A stretch of 64,000 nt of DNA from Aquimarina sediminis (GTDB lineage: Bacteria > Bacteroidota > Bacteroidia > Flavobacteriales > Flavobacteriaceae), in the NCBI RefSeq assembly GCF_002895435.1, contig NZ_POYJ01000005.1, forward strand, positions 124,001 to 188,000, given 5' to 3'. Numbering within the stretch: the first letter of the stretch is position 1; every line of letters starts with the position of its first letter. The translations under genes and the position numbers were made by a program. The notes under the pieces are model-generated. The model saw nothing but the letters and a program-made list of their open reading frames with translations. It was not told where the DNA came from and ran no database searches. Below are positions 44,599 through 54,485 of the stretch, in pieces.

Positions 44599-46023
44599 AT
44601 GATGAAAAAATTAAAATTTACAATTTTAATGTTTGTTTTGGTAGTTGGGGCATTACAATCTTGTGATAATACCTTAGACATTAATACAAATCCATTAGCA
44701 GCTTCTTCAGCTGATCCAAACTCACAGTTACCATATGTTTTTGTACAATATTCAGCTAGAAAAGTAACCGAATTAGGGACTAGAATTTGTGATGTGTCAC
44801 AATATATATCCAGTACATTTAATAGTCCAAAAAATGGTACAGTAAGTATTTTCTTAACAGGTAATACATGGACTACATATTATGTAGAGGCGATGGGGAA
44901 TTTAATTCTCATAAAAAATGAGGCAACTGAAGCTGGCGAATCTCATAATAATATTAATGCCCTTGCCACGATTATGATGGCTAATATTTTCTATGAGTTA
45001 ACGAGTATATGGGAAGATGTTCCTTTTACAGAGGCTTTAGATGGTAGCGAATTTCCAAATCCAAAGTTTGACAGTCAAGAAGATGTTCTAAATGGCGTAG
45101 TAGCAATGTATGATGAAGCTATGACCTTAATCGACGCTATACCTGCTGAAGGTAATTTTACTATTTCTCCAGCAAGCGATATGTTTTATGGAGGTGATAT
45201 GCAAAGTTGGAGGATATTAGCTAATTCATTAAAATTAAGAGCTCTAATGATGCTTAAAAGTGGAGGGGCTAGTGGTGTAGATGCCAAAATAAATGAAACT
45301 TTGGCTCAACCATTAATGACAAGTAATGACCAATCTGCTTTTATAAATTACTCAGGAGAGTCTGGTGCAGAAAATGGTATGCACAGGATTATAACTCGTT
45401 TTTTTGGACCTGATAATGAAAGTCAAGATGTATTTGGTCCTGGAGACCCGTTAGATGCATTGTTGAATGGTTCTGGAGACCCGCGTTGGGACCTTTGGGT
45501 GGCAAGAAATGATCTAGATGCTCCTGGTAATGATCAATTTCCAAATCCAGAAACTTCTGTCTTAAGTAATAATATTATTAGAGGTACATTACCAGATATG
45601 CTAATAATGCCGGCAGAAATTGATTTGTATAAAGCGCAATTAGCCTTAGAAGGTTTTGCTATTGCAGGAGATGCAGAGACCAATTATAAAAATGGTATAA
45701 GAAATGCTATTACATGGTGGGGGCAAGATATACCCGGTATAATTGAAGTTATTCCTACAGCAGATATTGATAACTATGTAAACAGTTTGGGAACACCAAC
45801 GCTAAATGATGTGTATAATCAGCAGTATTTAGCTGCATTTTTACAACCGGTTATGGCTTGGAATGTATGGAGAATTAATAAAGTACCTACTTTAAGCCCT
45901 CCACCAAATTCATCAATAGGAACTGTATTAAAAAGGTTTATATATCCTCCAGATGAAATAGCTGCCAATACAAATACTCCAGCTAATAAGCCAACTAATG
46001 TACCTATGTGGTTTGAAAAATAA
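44599..46023 (+). CDS. SusD/RagB-type nutrient-binding lipoprotein
   Basis: The 474-residue lipoprotein has lipobox LQSC after a signal peptide (MMKKLKFTILMFVLVVGALQ) and the NTNPLAASSADPNSQLPYVF opening of the SusD-like_2 group. It forms the lid over the SusC barrel and captures substrate at the cell surface. Helical TPR-like segments (MYDEAMTLIDAIPAEG; WRILANSLKLRALMMLKSGG) are present. It overlaps no gene and is cotranscribed with susC and the Calx-beta lipoprotein. Confidence 0.95.
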   Translation: MMKKLKFTILMFVLVVGALQSCDNTLDINTNPLAASSADPNSQLPYVFVQYSARKVTELGTRICDVSQYISSTFNSPKNGTVSIFLTGNTWTTYYVEAMGNLILIKNEATEAGESHNNINALATIMMANIFYELTSIWEDVPFTEALDGSEFPNPKFDSQEDVLNGVVAMYDEAMTLIDAIPAEGNFTISPASDMFYGGDMQSWRILANSLKLRALMMLKSGGASGVDAKINETLAQPLMTSNDQSAFINYSGESGAENGMHRIITRFFGPDNESQDVFGPGDPLDALLNGSGDPRWDLWVARNDLDAPGNDQFPNPETSVLSNNIIRGTLPDMLIMPAEIDLYKAQLALEGFAIAGDAETNYKNGIRNAITWWGQDIPGIIEVIPTADIDNYVNSLGTPTLNDVYNQQYLAAFLQPVMAWNVWRINKVPTLSPPPNSSIGTVLKRFIYPPDEIAANTNTPANKPTNVPMWFEK

Positions 46024-46034
46024 AAACGTACTTA

Positions 46035-46568
46035 ATGATGAAAAAAATAATATATATGGTCTTTACATCAGTTATATTTTTAACTGGATGTACAGAAGAT
46101 TTTGAATTGAATGATAACGATAATGGTCTTAATGTTCAAATATTAGAAGGTGATTATGTGGCATATACTGCCGATGGAGCAAATACAAATATTGACCCTG
46201 TAGAGGTGTCTGAAGACGAAGGAAGTGTTCCGTTAAACATTGAGATTCCAACGGGTACCGAATCTGATGTAAAAGTCAACTTTACTTTTGGTGGTACTGC
46301 TATTTATGGCACAGACTTTACCGTGCCTGATGGATCCAGTGAAGGAGGTAGTGTTGTAATTGAACCAGATGATGGTAGTGGCGCAACAAACCTAATAGAT
46401 AATGTTGATATAAATATCAATATTTTAACAGATGGTGTTGTAGATGGTACCAAAACACTGGAAGTGATACTTTCTAGTGCGTCAAATGCAGATGGTCCTG
46501 TTAATGTTGGTCGTGGGGGGACCGATATACTTAGAACCGCAATCATCACTATTGATGATATAGATTAA
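46035..46568 (+). CDS. Calx-beta-domain surface lipoprotein
   Basis: The 177-residue lipoprotein has lipobox LTGC (signal about residues 1-18) and one Calx-beta-like domain: VEVSEDEGSVPLNIEIPTGT, FTFGGTAIYGTDFTVPDGSS, and IITIDDID at the end. Calx-beta domains bind Ca2+ and occur in surface adhesins. It lies 11 bp after susD and is probably the third member of the receptor operon, where small lipoproteins often assist substrate binding. The 36 open codons after its stop, in another frame, are discussed under findings. Confidence 0.85.
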   Translation: MMKKIIYMVFTSVIFLTGCTEDFELNDNDNGLNVQILEGDYVAYTADGANTNIDPVEVSEDEGSVPLNIEIPTGTESDVKVNFTFGGTAIYGTDFTVPDGSSEGGSVVIEPDDGSGATNLIDNVDININILTDGVVDGTKTLEVILSSASNADGPVNVGRGGTDILRTAIITIDDID

Positions 46569-46705
46569 ACGCAATTAATAGTAGTATAAGTTCTTCTCAA
46601 ATAATTACGCCAACTAGTTATGGAATAGGTGATTTTACAGAGCTTCGTGGCATATTAGAGGTGAACTATCTGCAATTTAATTAACACTAATTAATTGGAA
46701 TGCAA
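46569..46705. other. Tail between the Calx-beta gene and its terminator
   Basis: Starting at 46568 in another frame, an open run reads NAINSSISSSQIITPTSYGI and ends ILEVNYLQFN before TAA. It has no start codon of its own and may be an out-of-frame remnant. Confidence 0.2.
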
Positions 46706-46732
46706 AAAACCACCTTGAAAAAGGTGGTTTTT
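46706..46732 (+). terminator. Intrinsic terminator of the susCD operon
   Basis: AAAACCACCTT (46706-46716) and AAGGTGGTTTT (46721-46731) form an 11-bp stem with loop GAAA and a short T-run. Confidence 0.85.
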
Positions 46733-46866
46733 AATTTAGGAGTAGATATTGTCTAAAGCAAAAACAAATAGTAATACTTGTGTTTCAGAAGAAGAAAACA
46801 GTGCGTCGATATATCCTTTTTAAAAGAAGGTTAGGAAAAGAAGCTAGGTTAAAGAAGTAGCAGTAA

Positions 46867-47001
46867 ATGAACGTGAAGTTATTTATACCTAAAAAATATA
46901 AAAAAAATGATTATCAGGTTTTTGCGATATCGAACAAGGTGTATATGGTGAAAAATGAGCGCATACAATCTATGGAAATAAATAAAAAAATAGACTCTTG
47001 A
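46867..47001 (+). CDS. Hypothetical 44-residue basic ORF between two terminators
   Basis: ATG at 46867 reads MNVKLFIPKKYKKNDYQVFA and onward to TGA 46999-47001; lysine-rich, no recognised family. Its position between the hairpins at 46706-46732 and 47056-47088 suggests a separate transcript in this gap. It may be chance. Confidence 0.2.
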   Translation: MNVKLFIPKKYKKNDYQVFAISNKVYMVKNERIQSMEINKKIDS

Positions 47002-47055
47002 TTGTATATCAAGGGGAGTGATTATTAATTGAGTTTGTGTTTTTTGATTTTTTTG

Positions 47056-47088
47056 AAAACAGCATGTATCATACATGCTGTTTTTTTT
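47056..47088 (+). terminator. Strong intrinsic terminator upstream of the FG-GAP lipoprotein gene
   Basis: AAAACAGCATGTAT (47056-47069) and ATACATGCTGTTTT (47071-47084) form a near-perfect 14-bp hairpin followed by T8. The upstream gene it would end is not obvious. Confidence 0.8.
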
Positions 47089-47137
47089 ATATCAAATAAT
47101 TTCAATTTGTAAAGTATTATATATATTTTAGAATTAT

Positions 47138-50100
47138 ATGTTACACAAATTTTTAAACTTTTTTATTTGTCTGATTGTATTGGTTAGTTGTTCACAACAT
47201 AAAATAGCAACAGATGATAAAATATTTACCGGCTTAGCACCTGCTTCTACAGGAATTCAATTCAGTAATAACCTTACAGAAAATGATTCTTTAAATTATT
47301 TTACCTACTCCTATATTTATATGGGAGGAGGTATTGCAACTGGAGACATTAATAATGATGGACTAATTGATATCTATTTTACAGGAAATCAGGTGCCAAA
47401 CAAACTTTATCTTAATAAAGGTGACCTCAAATTCGAGGATATTACGTTAAAAGCTGATGTTTATGGAGATAATAGATGGTATACTGGTGTTACTATGGTA
47501 GATATTAATTCAGATGGTTTTTTGGATATCTATTGCTCGGTAAGTGGAAAATTTGGACCAACAACAAATCAACTTTTTCTAAATAATGGCGACAATACTT
47601 TTTCTGAAAAAGCTGCAGAATATGGAATTGATGATACAGGAAACAGTGTGCAATCCACGTTTTTTGATTATGATAATGATGGAGATTTGGATTTGTATGT
47701 TGCTAATTATCCACCAACCAAATTTGATGCACCTAATTTCTTCTATAAATTCAAAATGCTCAATGTAAATGATAAAGAGACGGATCATTTGTATAGAAAT
47801 GATGGAAGTACGTTTACAGATGTTACGGATGAAGCAGGTGTGAAAAGCTTTGGACTTACACTAAGTGCAACAATAGGAGATCTCAATAATGATGGGTGGT
47901 CTGATATATATGTGTCTAATGATTTTAGCACTCCAGACTATTTATATATCAATAATCAAGACGGAACCTTTAAAGAAGTTGTTAAAGAAGCAACCGCACA
48001 CACCTCTTTTTTTGGAATGGGAGTCGATATAGCAGATTATAACAACGATGGATATTTGGATATTTTTCAGGTAGATATGGATGCACAAATGAATCGGCGT
48101 AAAAAAGCAAATATGGCTAGTATGAATCCTAAATTGTTTTGGAGTACGGTCAATTCAGGGTTTCATTATCAATATATGCATAATTGCTTGCAACTTAATA
48201 GTGGTGTGAATAATAATGGAATTCCATATTTCTCTAATGTTTCCAGAATAACAGGAACTTCTTCAACAGACTGGAGCTGGGGACCTCTTTTTGCCGATTT
48301 TGATAACGATGGGCGTAAAGATTTATTTATTACCAATGGTACCAGAAGAGAAATCAATAACAATGATTATTTTAAAAAAATAAGTAAGCAAAAAAATAAA
48401 AATGATAGCCTGCTTCAAAAAAGTCTCATGATCCCTTCTGAGAAAATTGACAATTTTATGTTCCGTAATGTGGGTAATTATGAATTTGAAAATGTAAATG
48501 AAGCCTGGGGGATTCAGTACAAAGGTTTTTCAAATGGTGTTGCTTATGCAGATTTAGATAATGATGGAGATCTAGAAATAATCACGAATAATATTGATGA
48601 TTATGCATCGGTTTTTGAAAATAAAAGCGCACAAAAAAATAATTATATCACTGTACAGTTTCAAAGTAACTCAGCGAATTCATTTGGACTTGGTAATCGA
48701 GTTTATGTAAAAACAGATAACGAAACCCAGATGCAAGAACTAACACTGTCTAGAGGATTTCAATCTTCTGTAGCACCAGAATTGCATTTTGGGGTACATC
48801 AATCCAAAATAATTAAAAAACTAGAAGTAGTCTGGACAGATGGGAGATCACAGGTGTTTCATAACCTTGATGTAAATCAAAAATTGGTGGTACAGCATAG
48901 TAATGCAACTACAAGAGAGGAATTAGAAAAAAGAAAACCAGCTCTGTTTACTTCAGAAAAGAATGGGGCTTTGATAGATCATAAACATGAAGAAAACAGT
49001 TTTGATGATTTTTCTAAACAAGTACTACTTCCTCATAAAATGTCGGCATTTGGACCTGGAACCGCTGTGGCTGATGTAAATAATGACGGGTTGGAAGATT
49101 ATTTCATTGGGGGAGCATCGGGATATCCTGGTGGATTGTATATTCAAAACAATTCGGGGTTTGAAAAAAGCATATCCAAAGTGTTAGATGAAGATAAAGG
49201 GTATGAGGATGTAGGAGCCACTTTTTTTGATGCAGATCAGGATGGTGATCAGGATTTGTATGTAGTAAGTGGTGGTTATGAATTTTTACCAACTTCAGAA
49301 ATGCTTGAGGATAGGTTATATATCAATGATGGAAATGGCAATTTTACAAAAACCAAAGAGGGTGTTTTGCTACAGCTACCTACAAGTGGATCAAGAGTAT
49401 ATACTCTGGATTTTGATAAAGATGGTAAACAAGATATATTAGTTTTAGGAAGGCAAGTACCAGGACATTACCCAGCTTCAGCAAATACATATTTGTTAAG
49501 AAATATAAGTGCCAAAGGAAATGCTTTATTCGAGGATGTAACCCGTTCTTATGCTAAGGACTTTATTAATCTGGGTATGGCAACCAGTGCTGCTATTACT
49601 GATTATAATAATGATGGCTGGTTGGATATCGTTGTTGTAGGGGAGTGGATGCCAATACGGGTTTTTAAAAATGTTAAATCGGGGTTTAAAGAAGTGTCAC
49701 AAGAACTGGGATTAACAAAGGATACAACCGGATGGTGGTGGAGTATTAAAGAAGGTGATTTTGATCATGATGGAGATATGGATTATGTGGTTGGTAATAA
49801 TGGATTAAATTATAAGTATAAAGCATCAGAAGAGGAAACTTTTGATATGTATATAAATGATTTTAATAAGGATAATAAGGATGATATTGTGCTTAGCTAT
49901 TATAATGAAGGAAAACAATTTCCTGTTAGAGGAAGAGAGTGTTCGTCTGATCAGATTTCGATGATTAAACATAAGTTCAAAGATTATGAAAGTTTTTCAG
50001 AGGCTACATTGGCTGACGTGTATACTCAAAAATCTTTGGAGCAGTCCATACATTATCAAGTAAAATCTTTTGCAAGTATTTATATAGAAAACAAAGCAGG

Positions 50101-50476
50101 AAAGTTTATCATTCATAATCTACCAGTAGAAGCACAGGTATCTTCAATACATCAGATTCTAGTAGATGATTTTGACAAGGATGGTAATTTGGATGCTCTT
50201 ATGGCAGGAAATTTATATGCTTCAGAAGTAGAAACGCCAAGGAACGATGCGGGACATGGTCTGTTTTTAAAGGGAGACGGAAAAGGAAGTTTTACTTCCA
50301 TACCTCCTGTAGATAGCGGTTTGTTTATACCAGGAGATGTTAAAGATATGACATTATTGCACACCCAAAATATAAAGTATATCGTTGCCGCCAAAAACAA
50401 TGACTATCTGCAATTTATAAAGATAAATAAAGAAGAAAAAGATATGCTTTTGACTAATATTGACCCAAAAAAATGA
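47138..50476 (+). CDS. Very large FG-GAP/VCBS-repeat lipoprotein with ASPIC/UnbV domain
   Basis: The 1112-residue lipoprotein (lipobox LVSC near residue 19) has two sets of FG-GAP repeats with the calcium-loop motif D-N-D-G (for example GDINNDGLIDIYFTGNQVPN, FFDYDNDGDLDLYVANYPPT, DLDNDGDLEIITNNID). An ASPIC/UnbV module lies near residues 505-590 (NYITVQFQSNS, LHFGVHQSKIIKKLEVVWTD). The repeats form propeller-like, Ca-binding surface domains; the role here is unknown. It has its own promoter region after two terminators and no enzyme domain was recognised. Families like this are common near susCD in Flavobacteriaceae. Confidence 0.9.
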   Translation: MLHKFLNFFICLIVLVSCSQHKIATDDKIFTGLAPASTGIQFSNNLTENDSLNYFTYSYIYMGGGIATGDINNDGLIDIYFTGNQVPNKLYLNKGDLKFEDITLKADVYGDNRWYTGVTMVDINSDGFLDIYCSVSGKFGPTTNQLFLNNGDNTFSEKAAEYGIDDTGNSVQSTFFDYDNDGDLDLYVANYPPTKFDAPNFFYKFKMLNVNDKETDHLYRNDGSTFTDVTDEAGVKSFGLTLSATIGDLNNDGWSDIYVSNDFSTPDYLYINNQDGTFKEVVKEATAHTSFFGMGVDIADYNNDGYLDIFQVDMDAQMNRRKKANMASMNPKLFWSTVNSGFHYQYMHNCLQLNSGVNNNGIPYFSNVSRITGTSSTDWSWGPLFADFDNDGRKDLFITNGTRREINNNDYFKKISKQKNKNDSLLQKSLMIPSEKIDNFMFRNVGNYEFENVNEAWGIQYKGFSNGVAYADLDNDGDLEIITNNIDDYASVFENKSAQKNNYITVQFQSNSANSFGLGNRVYVKTDNETQMQELTLSRGFQSSVAPELHFGVHQSKIIKKLEVVWTDGRSQVFHNLDVNQKLVVQHSNATTREELEKRKPALFTSEKNGALIDHKHEENSFDDFSKQVLLPHKMSAFGPGTAVADVNNDGLEDYFIGGASGYPGGLYIQNNSGFEKSISKVLDEDKGYEDVGATFFDADQDGDQDLYVVSGGYEFLPTSEMLEDRLYINDGNGNFTKTKEGVLLQLPTSGSRVYTLDFDKDGKQDILVLGRQVPGHYPASANTYLLRNISAKGNALFEDVTRSYAKDFINLGMATSAAITDYNNDGWLDIVVVGEWMPIRVFKNVKSGFKEVSQELGLTKDTTGWWWSIKEGDFDHDGDMDYVVGNNGLNYKYKASEEETFDMYINDFNKDNKDDIVLSYYNEGKQFPVRGRECSSDQISMIKHKFKDYESFSEATLADVYTQKSLEQSIHYQVKSFASIYIENKAGKFIIHNLPVEAQVSSIHQILVDDFDKDGNLDALMAGNLYASEVETPRNDAGHGLFLKGDGKGSFTSIPPVDSGLFIPGDVKDMTLLHTQNIKYIVAAKNNDYLQFIKINKEEKDMLLTNIDPKK

Positions 50477-50499
50477 TTGTTTTTTAATTCTTGATATTG

Positions 50500-50874
50500 C
50501 TATTTTTCTTTAAAACCATCTGCTTCCCAATCTAAGATAATATCTATAGTAGATTGTGGTAGCCTTCCTTCTGGTGGCATTACGTTAACACCATTAGATT
50601 CTACTCTAAGCACAAGATCTCTATTGACTCCATTAATAGTTTCTGCATAATTACGCATAGCAAAAGGGGCACCTTCAGCAAGGGGTATTGTATGACATCG
50701 TAAACATTGATCGTCTATTATTGCTTTTACATCCGCATCATAGGTGGTAATCTTATTGGGATTAGGATTAGTGTCGGGATCTGGAGGTGTTTCAGTAGAA
50801 TCATCACTACTACTACAGCTAAAAAATATTGCTGCAATAAGAAGTAATGAAGTGTTTTTTATAATGGTATTCAT
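50500..50874 (-). CDS. Mono-heme cytochrome c-like lipoprotein
   Basis: The 124-residue lipoprotein has lipobox FFSC near residue 20, a serine/proline-rich linker and one heme-binding motif CLRCH in AIIDDQCLRCHTIPLAEGAP. A possible distal ligand Met lies in VNVMPPEGRLPQSTIDIILD. Heme attachment implies export. Similar heme lipoproteins are encoded beside FG-GAP/UnbV genes, but no partner reductase is in this window. It faces the FG-GAP gene convergently, 23 bp apart. Confidence 0.88.
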   Translation of the reverse strand: MNTIIKNTSLLLIAAIFFSCSSSDDSTETPPDPDTNPNPNKITTYDADVKAIIDDQCLRCHTIPLAEGAPFAMRNYAETINGVNRDLVLRVESNGVNVMPPEGRLPQSTIDIILDWEADGFKEK

Positions 50875-51102
50875 AGTGTTTTTTGTATGGAATATACAAA
50901 GATTTTGTTGATTGTATGTATAACGTTATGATTGTGGTTTAATTATATAACGGAAAAATTGGATATGAATTATTTCAAATGTTTTTTCCAAGCACCTCAT
51001 ACACATACCAGTGAAATTATAAAATAAATAAAATATTACGTAGATTACAGAAAGTAATCTACTGAAGAAGTATTAGTAAGAGTTGTAAACCATTATGTTT
51101 TT

Positions 51103-52185
51103 ATGTACACAAAAAGAAATTATTCGATAAAAGCGATGCTGTTATGGACACGTAGAAATGTCTATAAATTTATAATAATATCAACAATCCCCACGGTTCT
51201 GTATGGGGTTTTTGATTGGAAATTTTTACATCTTCCGTGGTTACCCATAGCATTGGTTGGTAGTGCTCTGGCATTTATAGTAAGTTTTAAAAATAATGCT
51301 TCTTATGGGCGTTTGTGGGAAGCAAGAAAAGTTTGGGGAGGTATTGTAAATGCTTCACGATCTTTTACTATTATGATCAATGATTTTATTACCAATGAGC
51401 ATACCGATGAAAAGCTTTCTGATAAAGAATTATTTAAGATTAGAAAAGAGCTAGTGTTACGTCATGTAGCATGGATGTCTTCTTTAAGGCATGCCTTGCG
51501 CTCACCAAAACCTTGGGAGATGTCTAATGTTAATACATCTGATAGAGAGTATATGAAAAATATACAAATTAATGAGCGCAAATATTCACTTGAAGAAGAG
51601 TTAGAAGGGTATTTGTCTATAGAAGAAAAAAAATATGTACTGACTAAAAAAAATAAACAAGCCGCTTGCTTGAATTTGCAATCCAAACAGTTAAGAGACC
51701 TAAAAGAACGTGGGGTAATATGGGAGTTTTCTTTTTTGGAAATGGAAAGCCTATTAGTTGAGTTATTTACTCTTCAAGGAAAACTAGAACGTATTAAAAA
51801 CTTTCCTTACCCAAGACAGTTTGCTACACTTAACCTGTTTTTTGTATGGATTTTTGTTTGCCTATTACCGTTTGGAATCATTAATGTTTTTGATGAAATC
51901 GGTATGGAATTGATTGCCAGTAGTGAAGCGCCGTCCAAAATGATAACATTTATTGGCAACAGCTTTGTATGGTTGTCTATTCCGTTTAGTGTTATTGTAT
52001 CATGGATATTTCATACTATGGAACGTATCGGCGAAGTTTCAGAAAACCCATTTGAAGGTATTGCCAATGATGTCCCAATTACTACCATGTCCAGAGGAAT
52101 AGAAATTGATATGCGCCAAATGATAGACGACGATCCATCTACAATTCCTGAGCCAATACAGGAACAATACAACATACAGATGTAG
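51103..52185 (+). CDS. Bestrophin family (UPF0187) membrane protein
   Basis: The 360-residue protein has the bestrophin layout: MYTKRNYSIKAMLLWTRRNV, membrane helices near residues 24-60 and 240-300, the segment FIVSFKNNASYGRLWEARKV, WGGIVNASRSF, and ENPFEGIANDVPITTMSRGI near the C-terminus. Bacterial relatives form pentameric ion channels. The ion here is unknown. It is a single gene. Confidence 0.94.
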   Translation: MYTKRNYSIKAMLLWTRRNVYKFIIISTIPTVLYGVFDWKFLHLPWLPIALVGSALAFIVSFKNNASYGRLWEARKVWGGIVNASRSFTIMINDFITNEHTDEKLSDKELFKIRKELVLRHVAWMSSLRHALRSPKPWEMSNVNTSDREYMKNIQINERKYSLEEELEGYLSIEEKKYVLTKKNKQAACLNLQSKQLRDLKERGVIWEFSFLEMESLLVELFTLQGKLERIKNFPYPRQFATLNLFFVWIFVCLLPFGIINVFDEIGMELIASSEAPSKMITFIGNSFVWLSIPFSVIVSWIFHTMERIGEVSENPFEGIANDVPITTMSRGIEIDMRQMIDDDPSTIPEPIQEQYNIQM

Positions 52186-52310
52186 TTATTTCTACTTATT
52201 GTTGGTGGCGCTTACATTTTATAAAAACATCTACTAGACTATCTATCATACATCAGATTTATTCGCTATACAATTGTTATTGTAAATAGAAAGTACTCAA
52301 AATGTAAATT

Positions 52311-53270
52311 TTATTTAGTTAAATAGGATTTAAACAACATTACTATTTTTACAAAAGGAGTAAATAGGTTTTTCCAAATAGTATTGTAATCATCATCTTC
52401 TTTACCTAGTCCAAATTTTAAATTGTCCGTAGATTCAGATAAAACAAGTGTTCCAAAGATCCAGTCCCAAATTGCGAGTTTTGATCCTAAATTTTTGTTG
52501 TAGTGTTTTGGATTATTACTATGATGGATTTGATGTTGAAAAGGACTTATTAAGAATTTTTCCAAAAAAACTGGATACCTTAGTTTTACATGAGAATGTC
52601 GAAGATTTGCACCGAAAAACATAAATAAAAAACCAAAAATGTTTACTCCTAAAAACATTATCTTATGTACTTGATTATCGGATAGATAATCAAATACTCC
52701 GGTTAAAACCCCAAAAACTAAAATTCCCTTAGCATTATTGATAATCAATTCTATAGGGTGGATTCTATATTGAGTGATAGGAATTAGCTTTGTCGCTGAA
52801 TGATGCACTTTATGAAATTCCCATAAAAAAGGAATTTTATGCATAAGAAAATGGATTATATAGGTTAGAAAATCTCCAACTATTGTAAGTGCAAGGGTAT
52901 AAAAGAATATGGTTTGAATTTTCCCAAGGCTAAAAGATGGATACCCAAAACTTTCAAGTAAATATTCATTAGTATAAAAAGCAATATATAGACCTAAAAC
53001 AATATAAGGACCAATAACTAATATTTTTACAAAACTGTTAGCAAATAACATTAGATAGTCAACAAATGCTGATTTACTTAACCAGATTTTTTTAGGTAAT
53101 AAATACTTAATAAATGTGCTTTTACTCTTTGATTTATAATAGACATAATAAGCTATTAAAATTGAAGAGATCAGGTATAAATAATAGATTCTTTTTTTAG
53201 AATTAGTAAAATAAGAAGTAGACATTTCAAATGCCTCAAGAATTAAATCATACAATTCGGATATTTCCAT
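52311..53270 (-). CDS. Sterol desaturase/fatty-acid hydroxylase family membrane protein
   Basis: The 319-residue protein has several membrane helices and the histidine clusters of di-iron membrane hydroxylases: HFLMH and HKVHHSATKLIPI near residues 140-165, RHSH, and HQIHHSNNPKHYNKNLG near residues 245-262. They bind two irons that activate oxygen. The substrate, lipid or sterol-like, cannot be told. It is a single gene converging with the bestrophin gene. Confidence 0.93.
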   Translation of the reverse strand: MEISELYDLILEAFEMSTSYFTNSKKRIYYLYLISSILIAYYVYYKSKSKSTFIKYLLPKKIWLSKSAFVDYLMLFANSFVKILVIGPYIVLGLYIAFYTNEYLLESFGYPSFSLGKIQTIFFYTLALTIVGDFLTYIIHFLMHKIPFLWEFHKVHHSATKLIPITQYRIHPIELIINNAKGILVFGVLTGVFDYLSDNQVHKIMFLGVNIFGFLFMFFGANLRHSHVKLRYPVFLEKFLISPFQHQIHHSNNPKHYNKNLGSKLAIWDWIFGTLVLSESTDNLKFGLGKEDDDYNTIWKNLFTPFVKIVMLFKSYLTK

Positions 53271-53560
53271 TTTTATTCTTTTGAATAGTACCTGTAAAGG
53301 TTAGCAATGAGAGACATATGCTTCCTGTTTATATACAATCATAACTATAGTTTACGTATAATAAATGGGGCTATATTTCTGCTTTGCTAGAAGGATTAAA
53401 ATTACGATAATATTCTATTTAGAGTTTTGTTTTTAGGTTTTTTTTGGTGTTTTATAGGGCTTTAATATCCAACAAGCTAATTTGATGTTATGGTAGTATG
53501 TTAAAGAAGTATCTCGGACAAATTTATTTTTTCATTCTAAAGTAACTCGAAATAACATAA

Positions 53561-54274
53561 TTATGTAGTTACAGCATTATCTGCTTCTATTTTACTTAGT
53601 GCTAATTTCTCAATAGAGCTGCTTTTAAACAAAAGCCATATTGTTAAAAAGAATTCACCATAAGAAGTATAGTCCGATAGGGTGGGGAGTTGAAAATCAG
53701 GATATACAAATAAGAAAATAGAATCTAGTGTGTATCCTATACCGGCAATAAGTAGTGCTATTCCAATAAATTTTGAAATATTAGTTCCTAATTTAAAGAT
53801 TAAAGCACCAAGAGGAAAAAGCCAAAGCCCCCAAAAAATTGCAGCGATATGAGTTCCATACTTTTGAATTGTAGAGAATAAAATTGTTAGATTCTCACTT
53901 TCGATTGTAGAAAAACCATCCATAGTATTGATTGCAATCATTGCAAAATGATTAACCTCATTAATCAGAGATATTGCAGCACCAAATAACATTAAGATTA
54001 GCATAAATAATCCCATAGTTTTATTGATTCGGGATAATAGCCTGTAGAGATAGGTTACAAGGAGAATACTAACAACATTCATAACCAGAATGCTAAATAT
54101 TCCAATTCGAAAGATAAACTGATTATTTTTGATGTTTACTATTGTTTTAGCAGTATCTCCTTCTATTTTTATTTCTGGTAGTGCATAAACAAAGCCATAT
54201 ATTCCTACAATAATGAGAACCAAGTATGAAAGCCCCGCTAATAATGCGTTTTTCTGTAATTTGATTTTTTCCAT
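53561..54274 (-). CDS. DUF4386-family membrane protein
   Basis: The start at 54274 (MEKIKLQKNALLAGLSYLVL) is preferred to the upstream frame at 54337, which overlaps the XRE gene. The roughly 237-residue protein has six hydrophobic helices and family features such as HFAMIAINTMDGFS and the pair GTHIAAIFWGLWLFPLGALI. Function is unknown. It follows the XRE regulator by 1 bp and belongs to its operon. Confidence 0.88.
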   Translation of the reverse strand: MEKIKLQKNALLAGLSYLVLIIVGIYGFVYALPEIKIEGDTAKTIVNIKNNQFIFRIGIFSILVMNVVSILLVTYLYRLLSRINKTMGLFMLILMLFGAAISLINEVNHFAMIAINTMDGFSTIESENLTILFSTIQKYGTHIAAIFWGLWLFPLGALIFKLGTNISKFIGIALLIAGIGYTLDSIFLFVYPDFQLPTLSDYTSYGEFFLTIWLLFKSSSIEKLALSKIEADNAVTT

Positions 54275-54275
54275 T

Positions 54276-54485
54276 TTATTGATATTTAAATACTTCTTCA
54301 AGGGGTTTATCAAAGACCAAGGCAATTTTGAATGCAAGTTCTAATGAAGGAGAATATTTTCCTTTTTCTATTGCCATTATAGTTTGTCTTGTAACTCCAA
54401 CTTTTTCTGCTAAGTCTTGTTGCGTCATCTCATCAGCATGAAACCGTAATGTTCTGATAGTATTGGTGATGTTATGTTCTTTCAT
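54276..54485 (-). CDS. XRE-family DNA-binding regulator
   Basis: The 69-residue protein is a lone helix-turn-helix: MTQQDLAEKVGVTRQTIMAI, then EKGKYSPSLELAFKIALVFD. It overlaps the membrane gene upstream by 4 bp and is followed by the DUF4386 gene, so the three form one operon. It likely represses that operon through the palindrome at 54986-55005. Confidence 0.94.
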   Translation of the reverse strand: MKEHNITNTIRTLRFHADEMTQQDLAEKVGVTRQTIMAIEKGKYSPSLELAFKIALVFDKPLEEVFKYQ

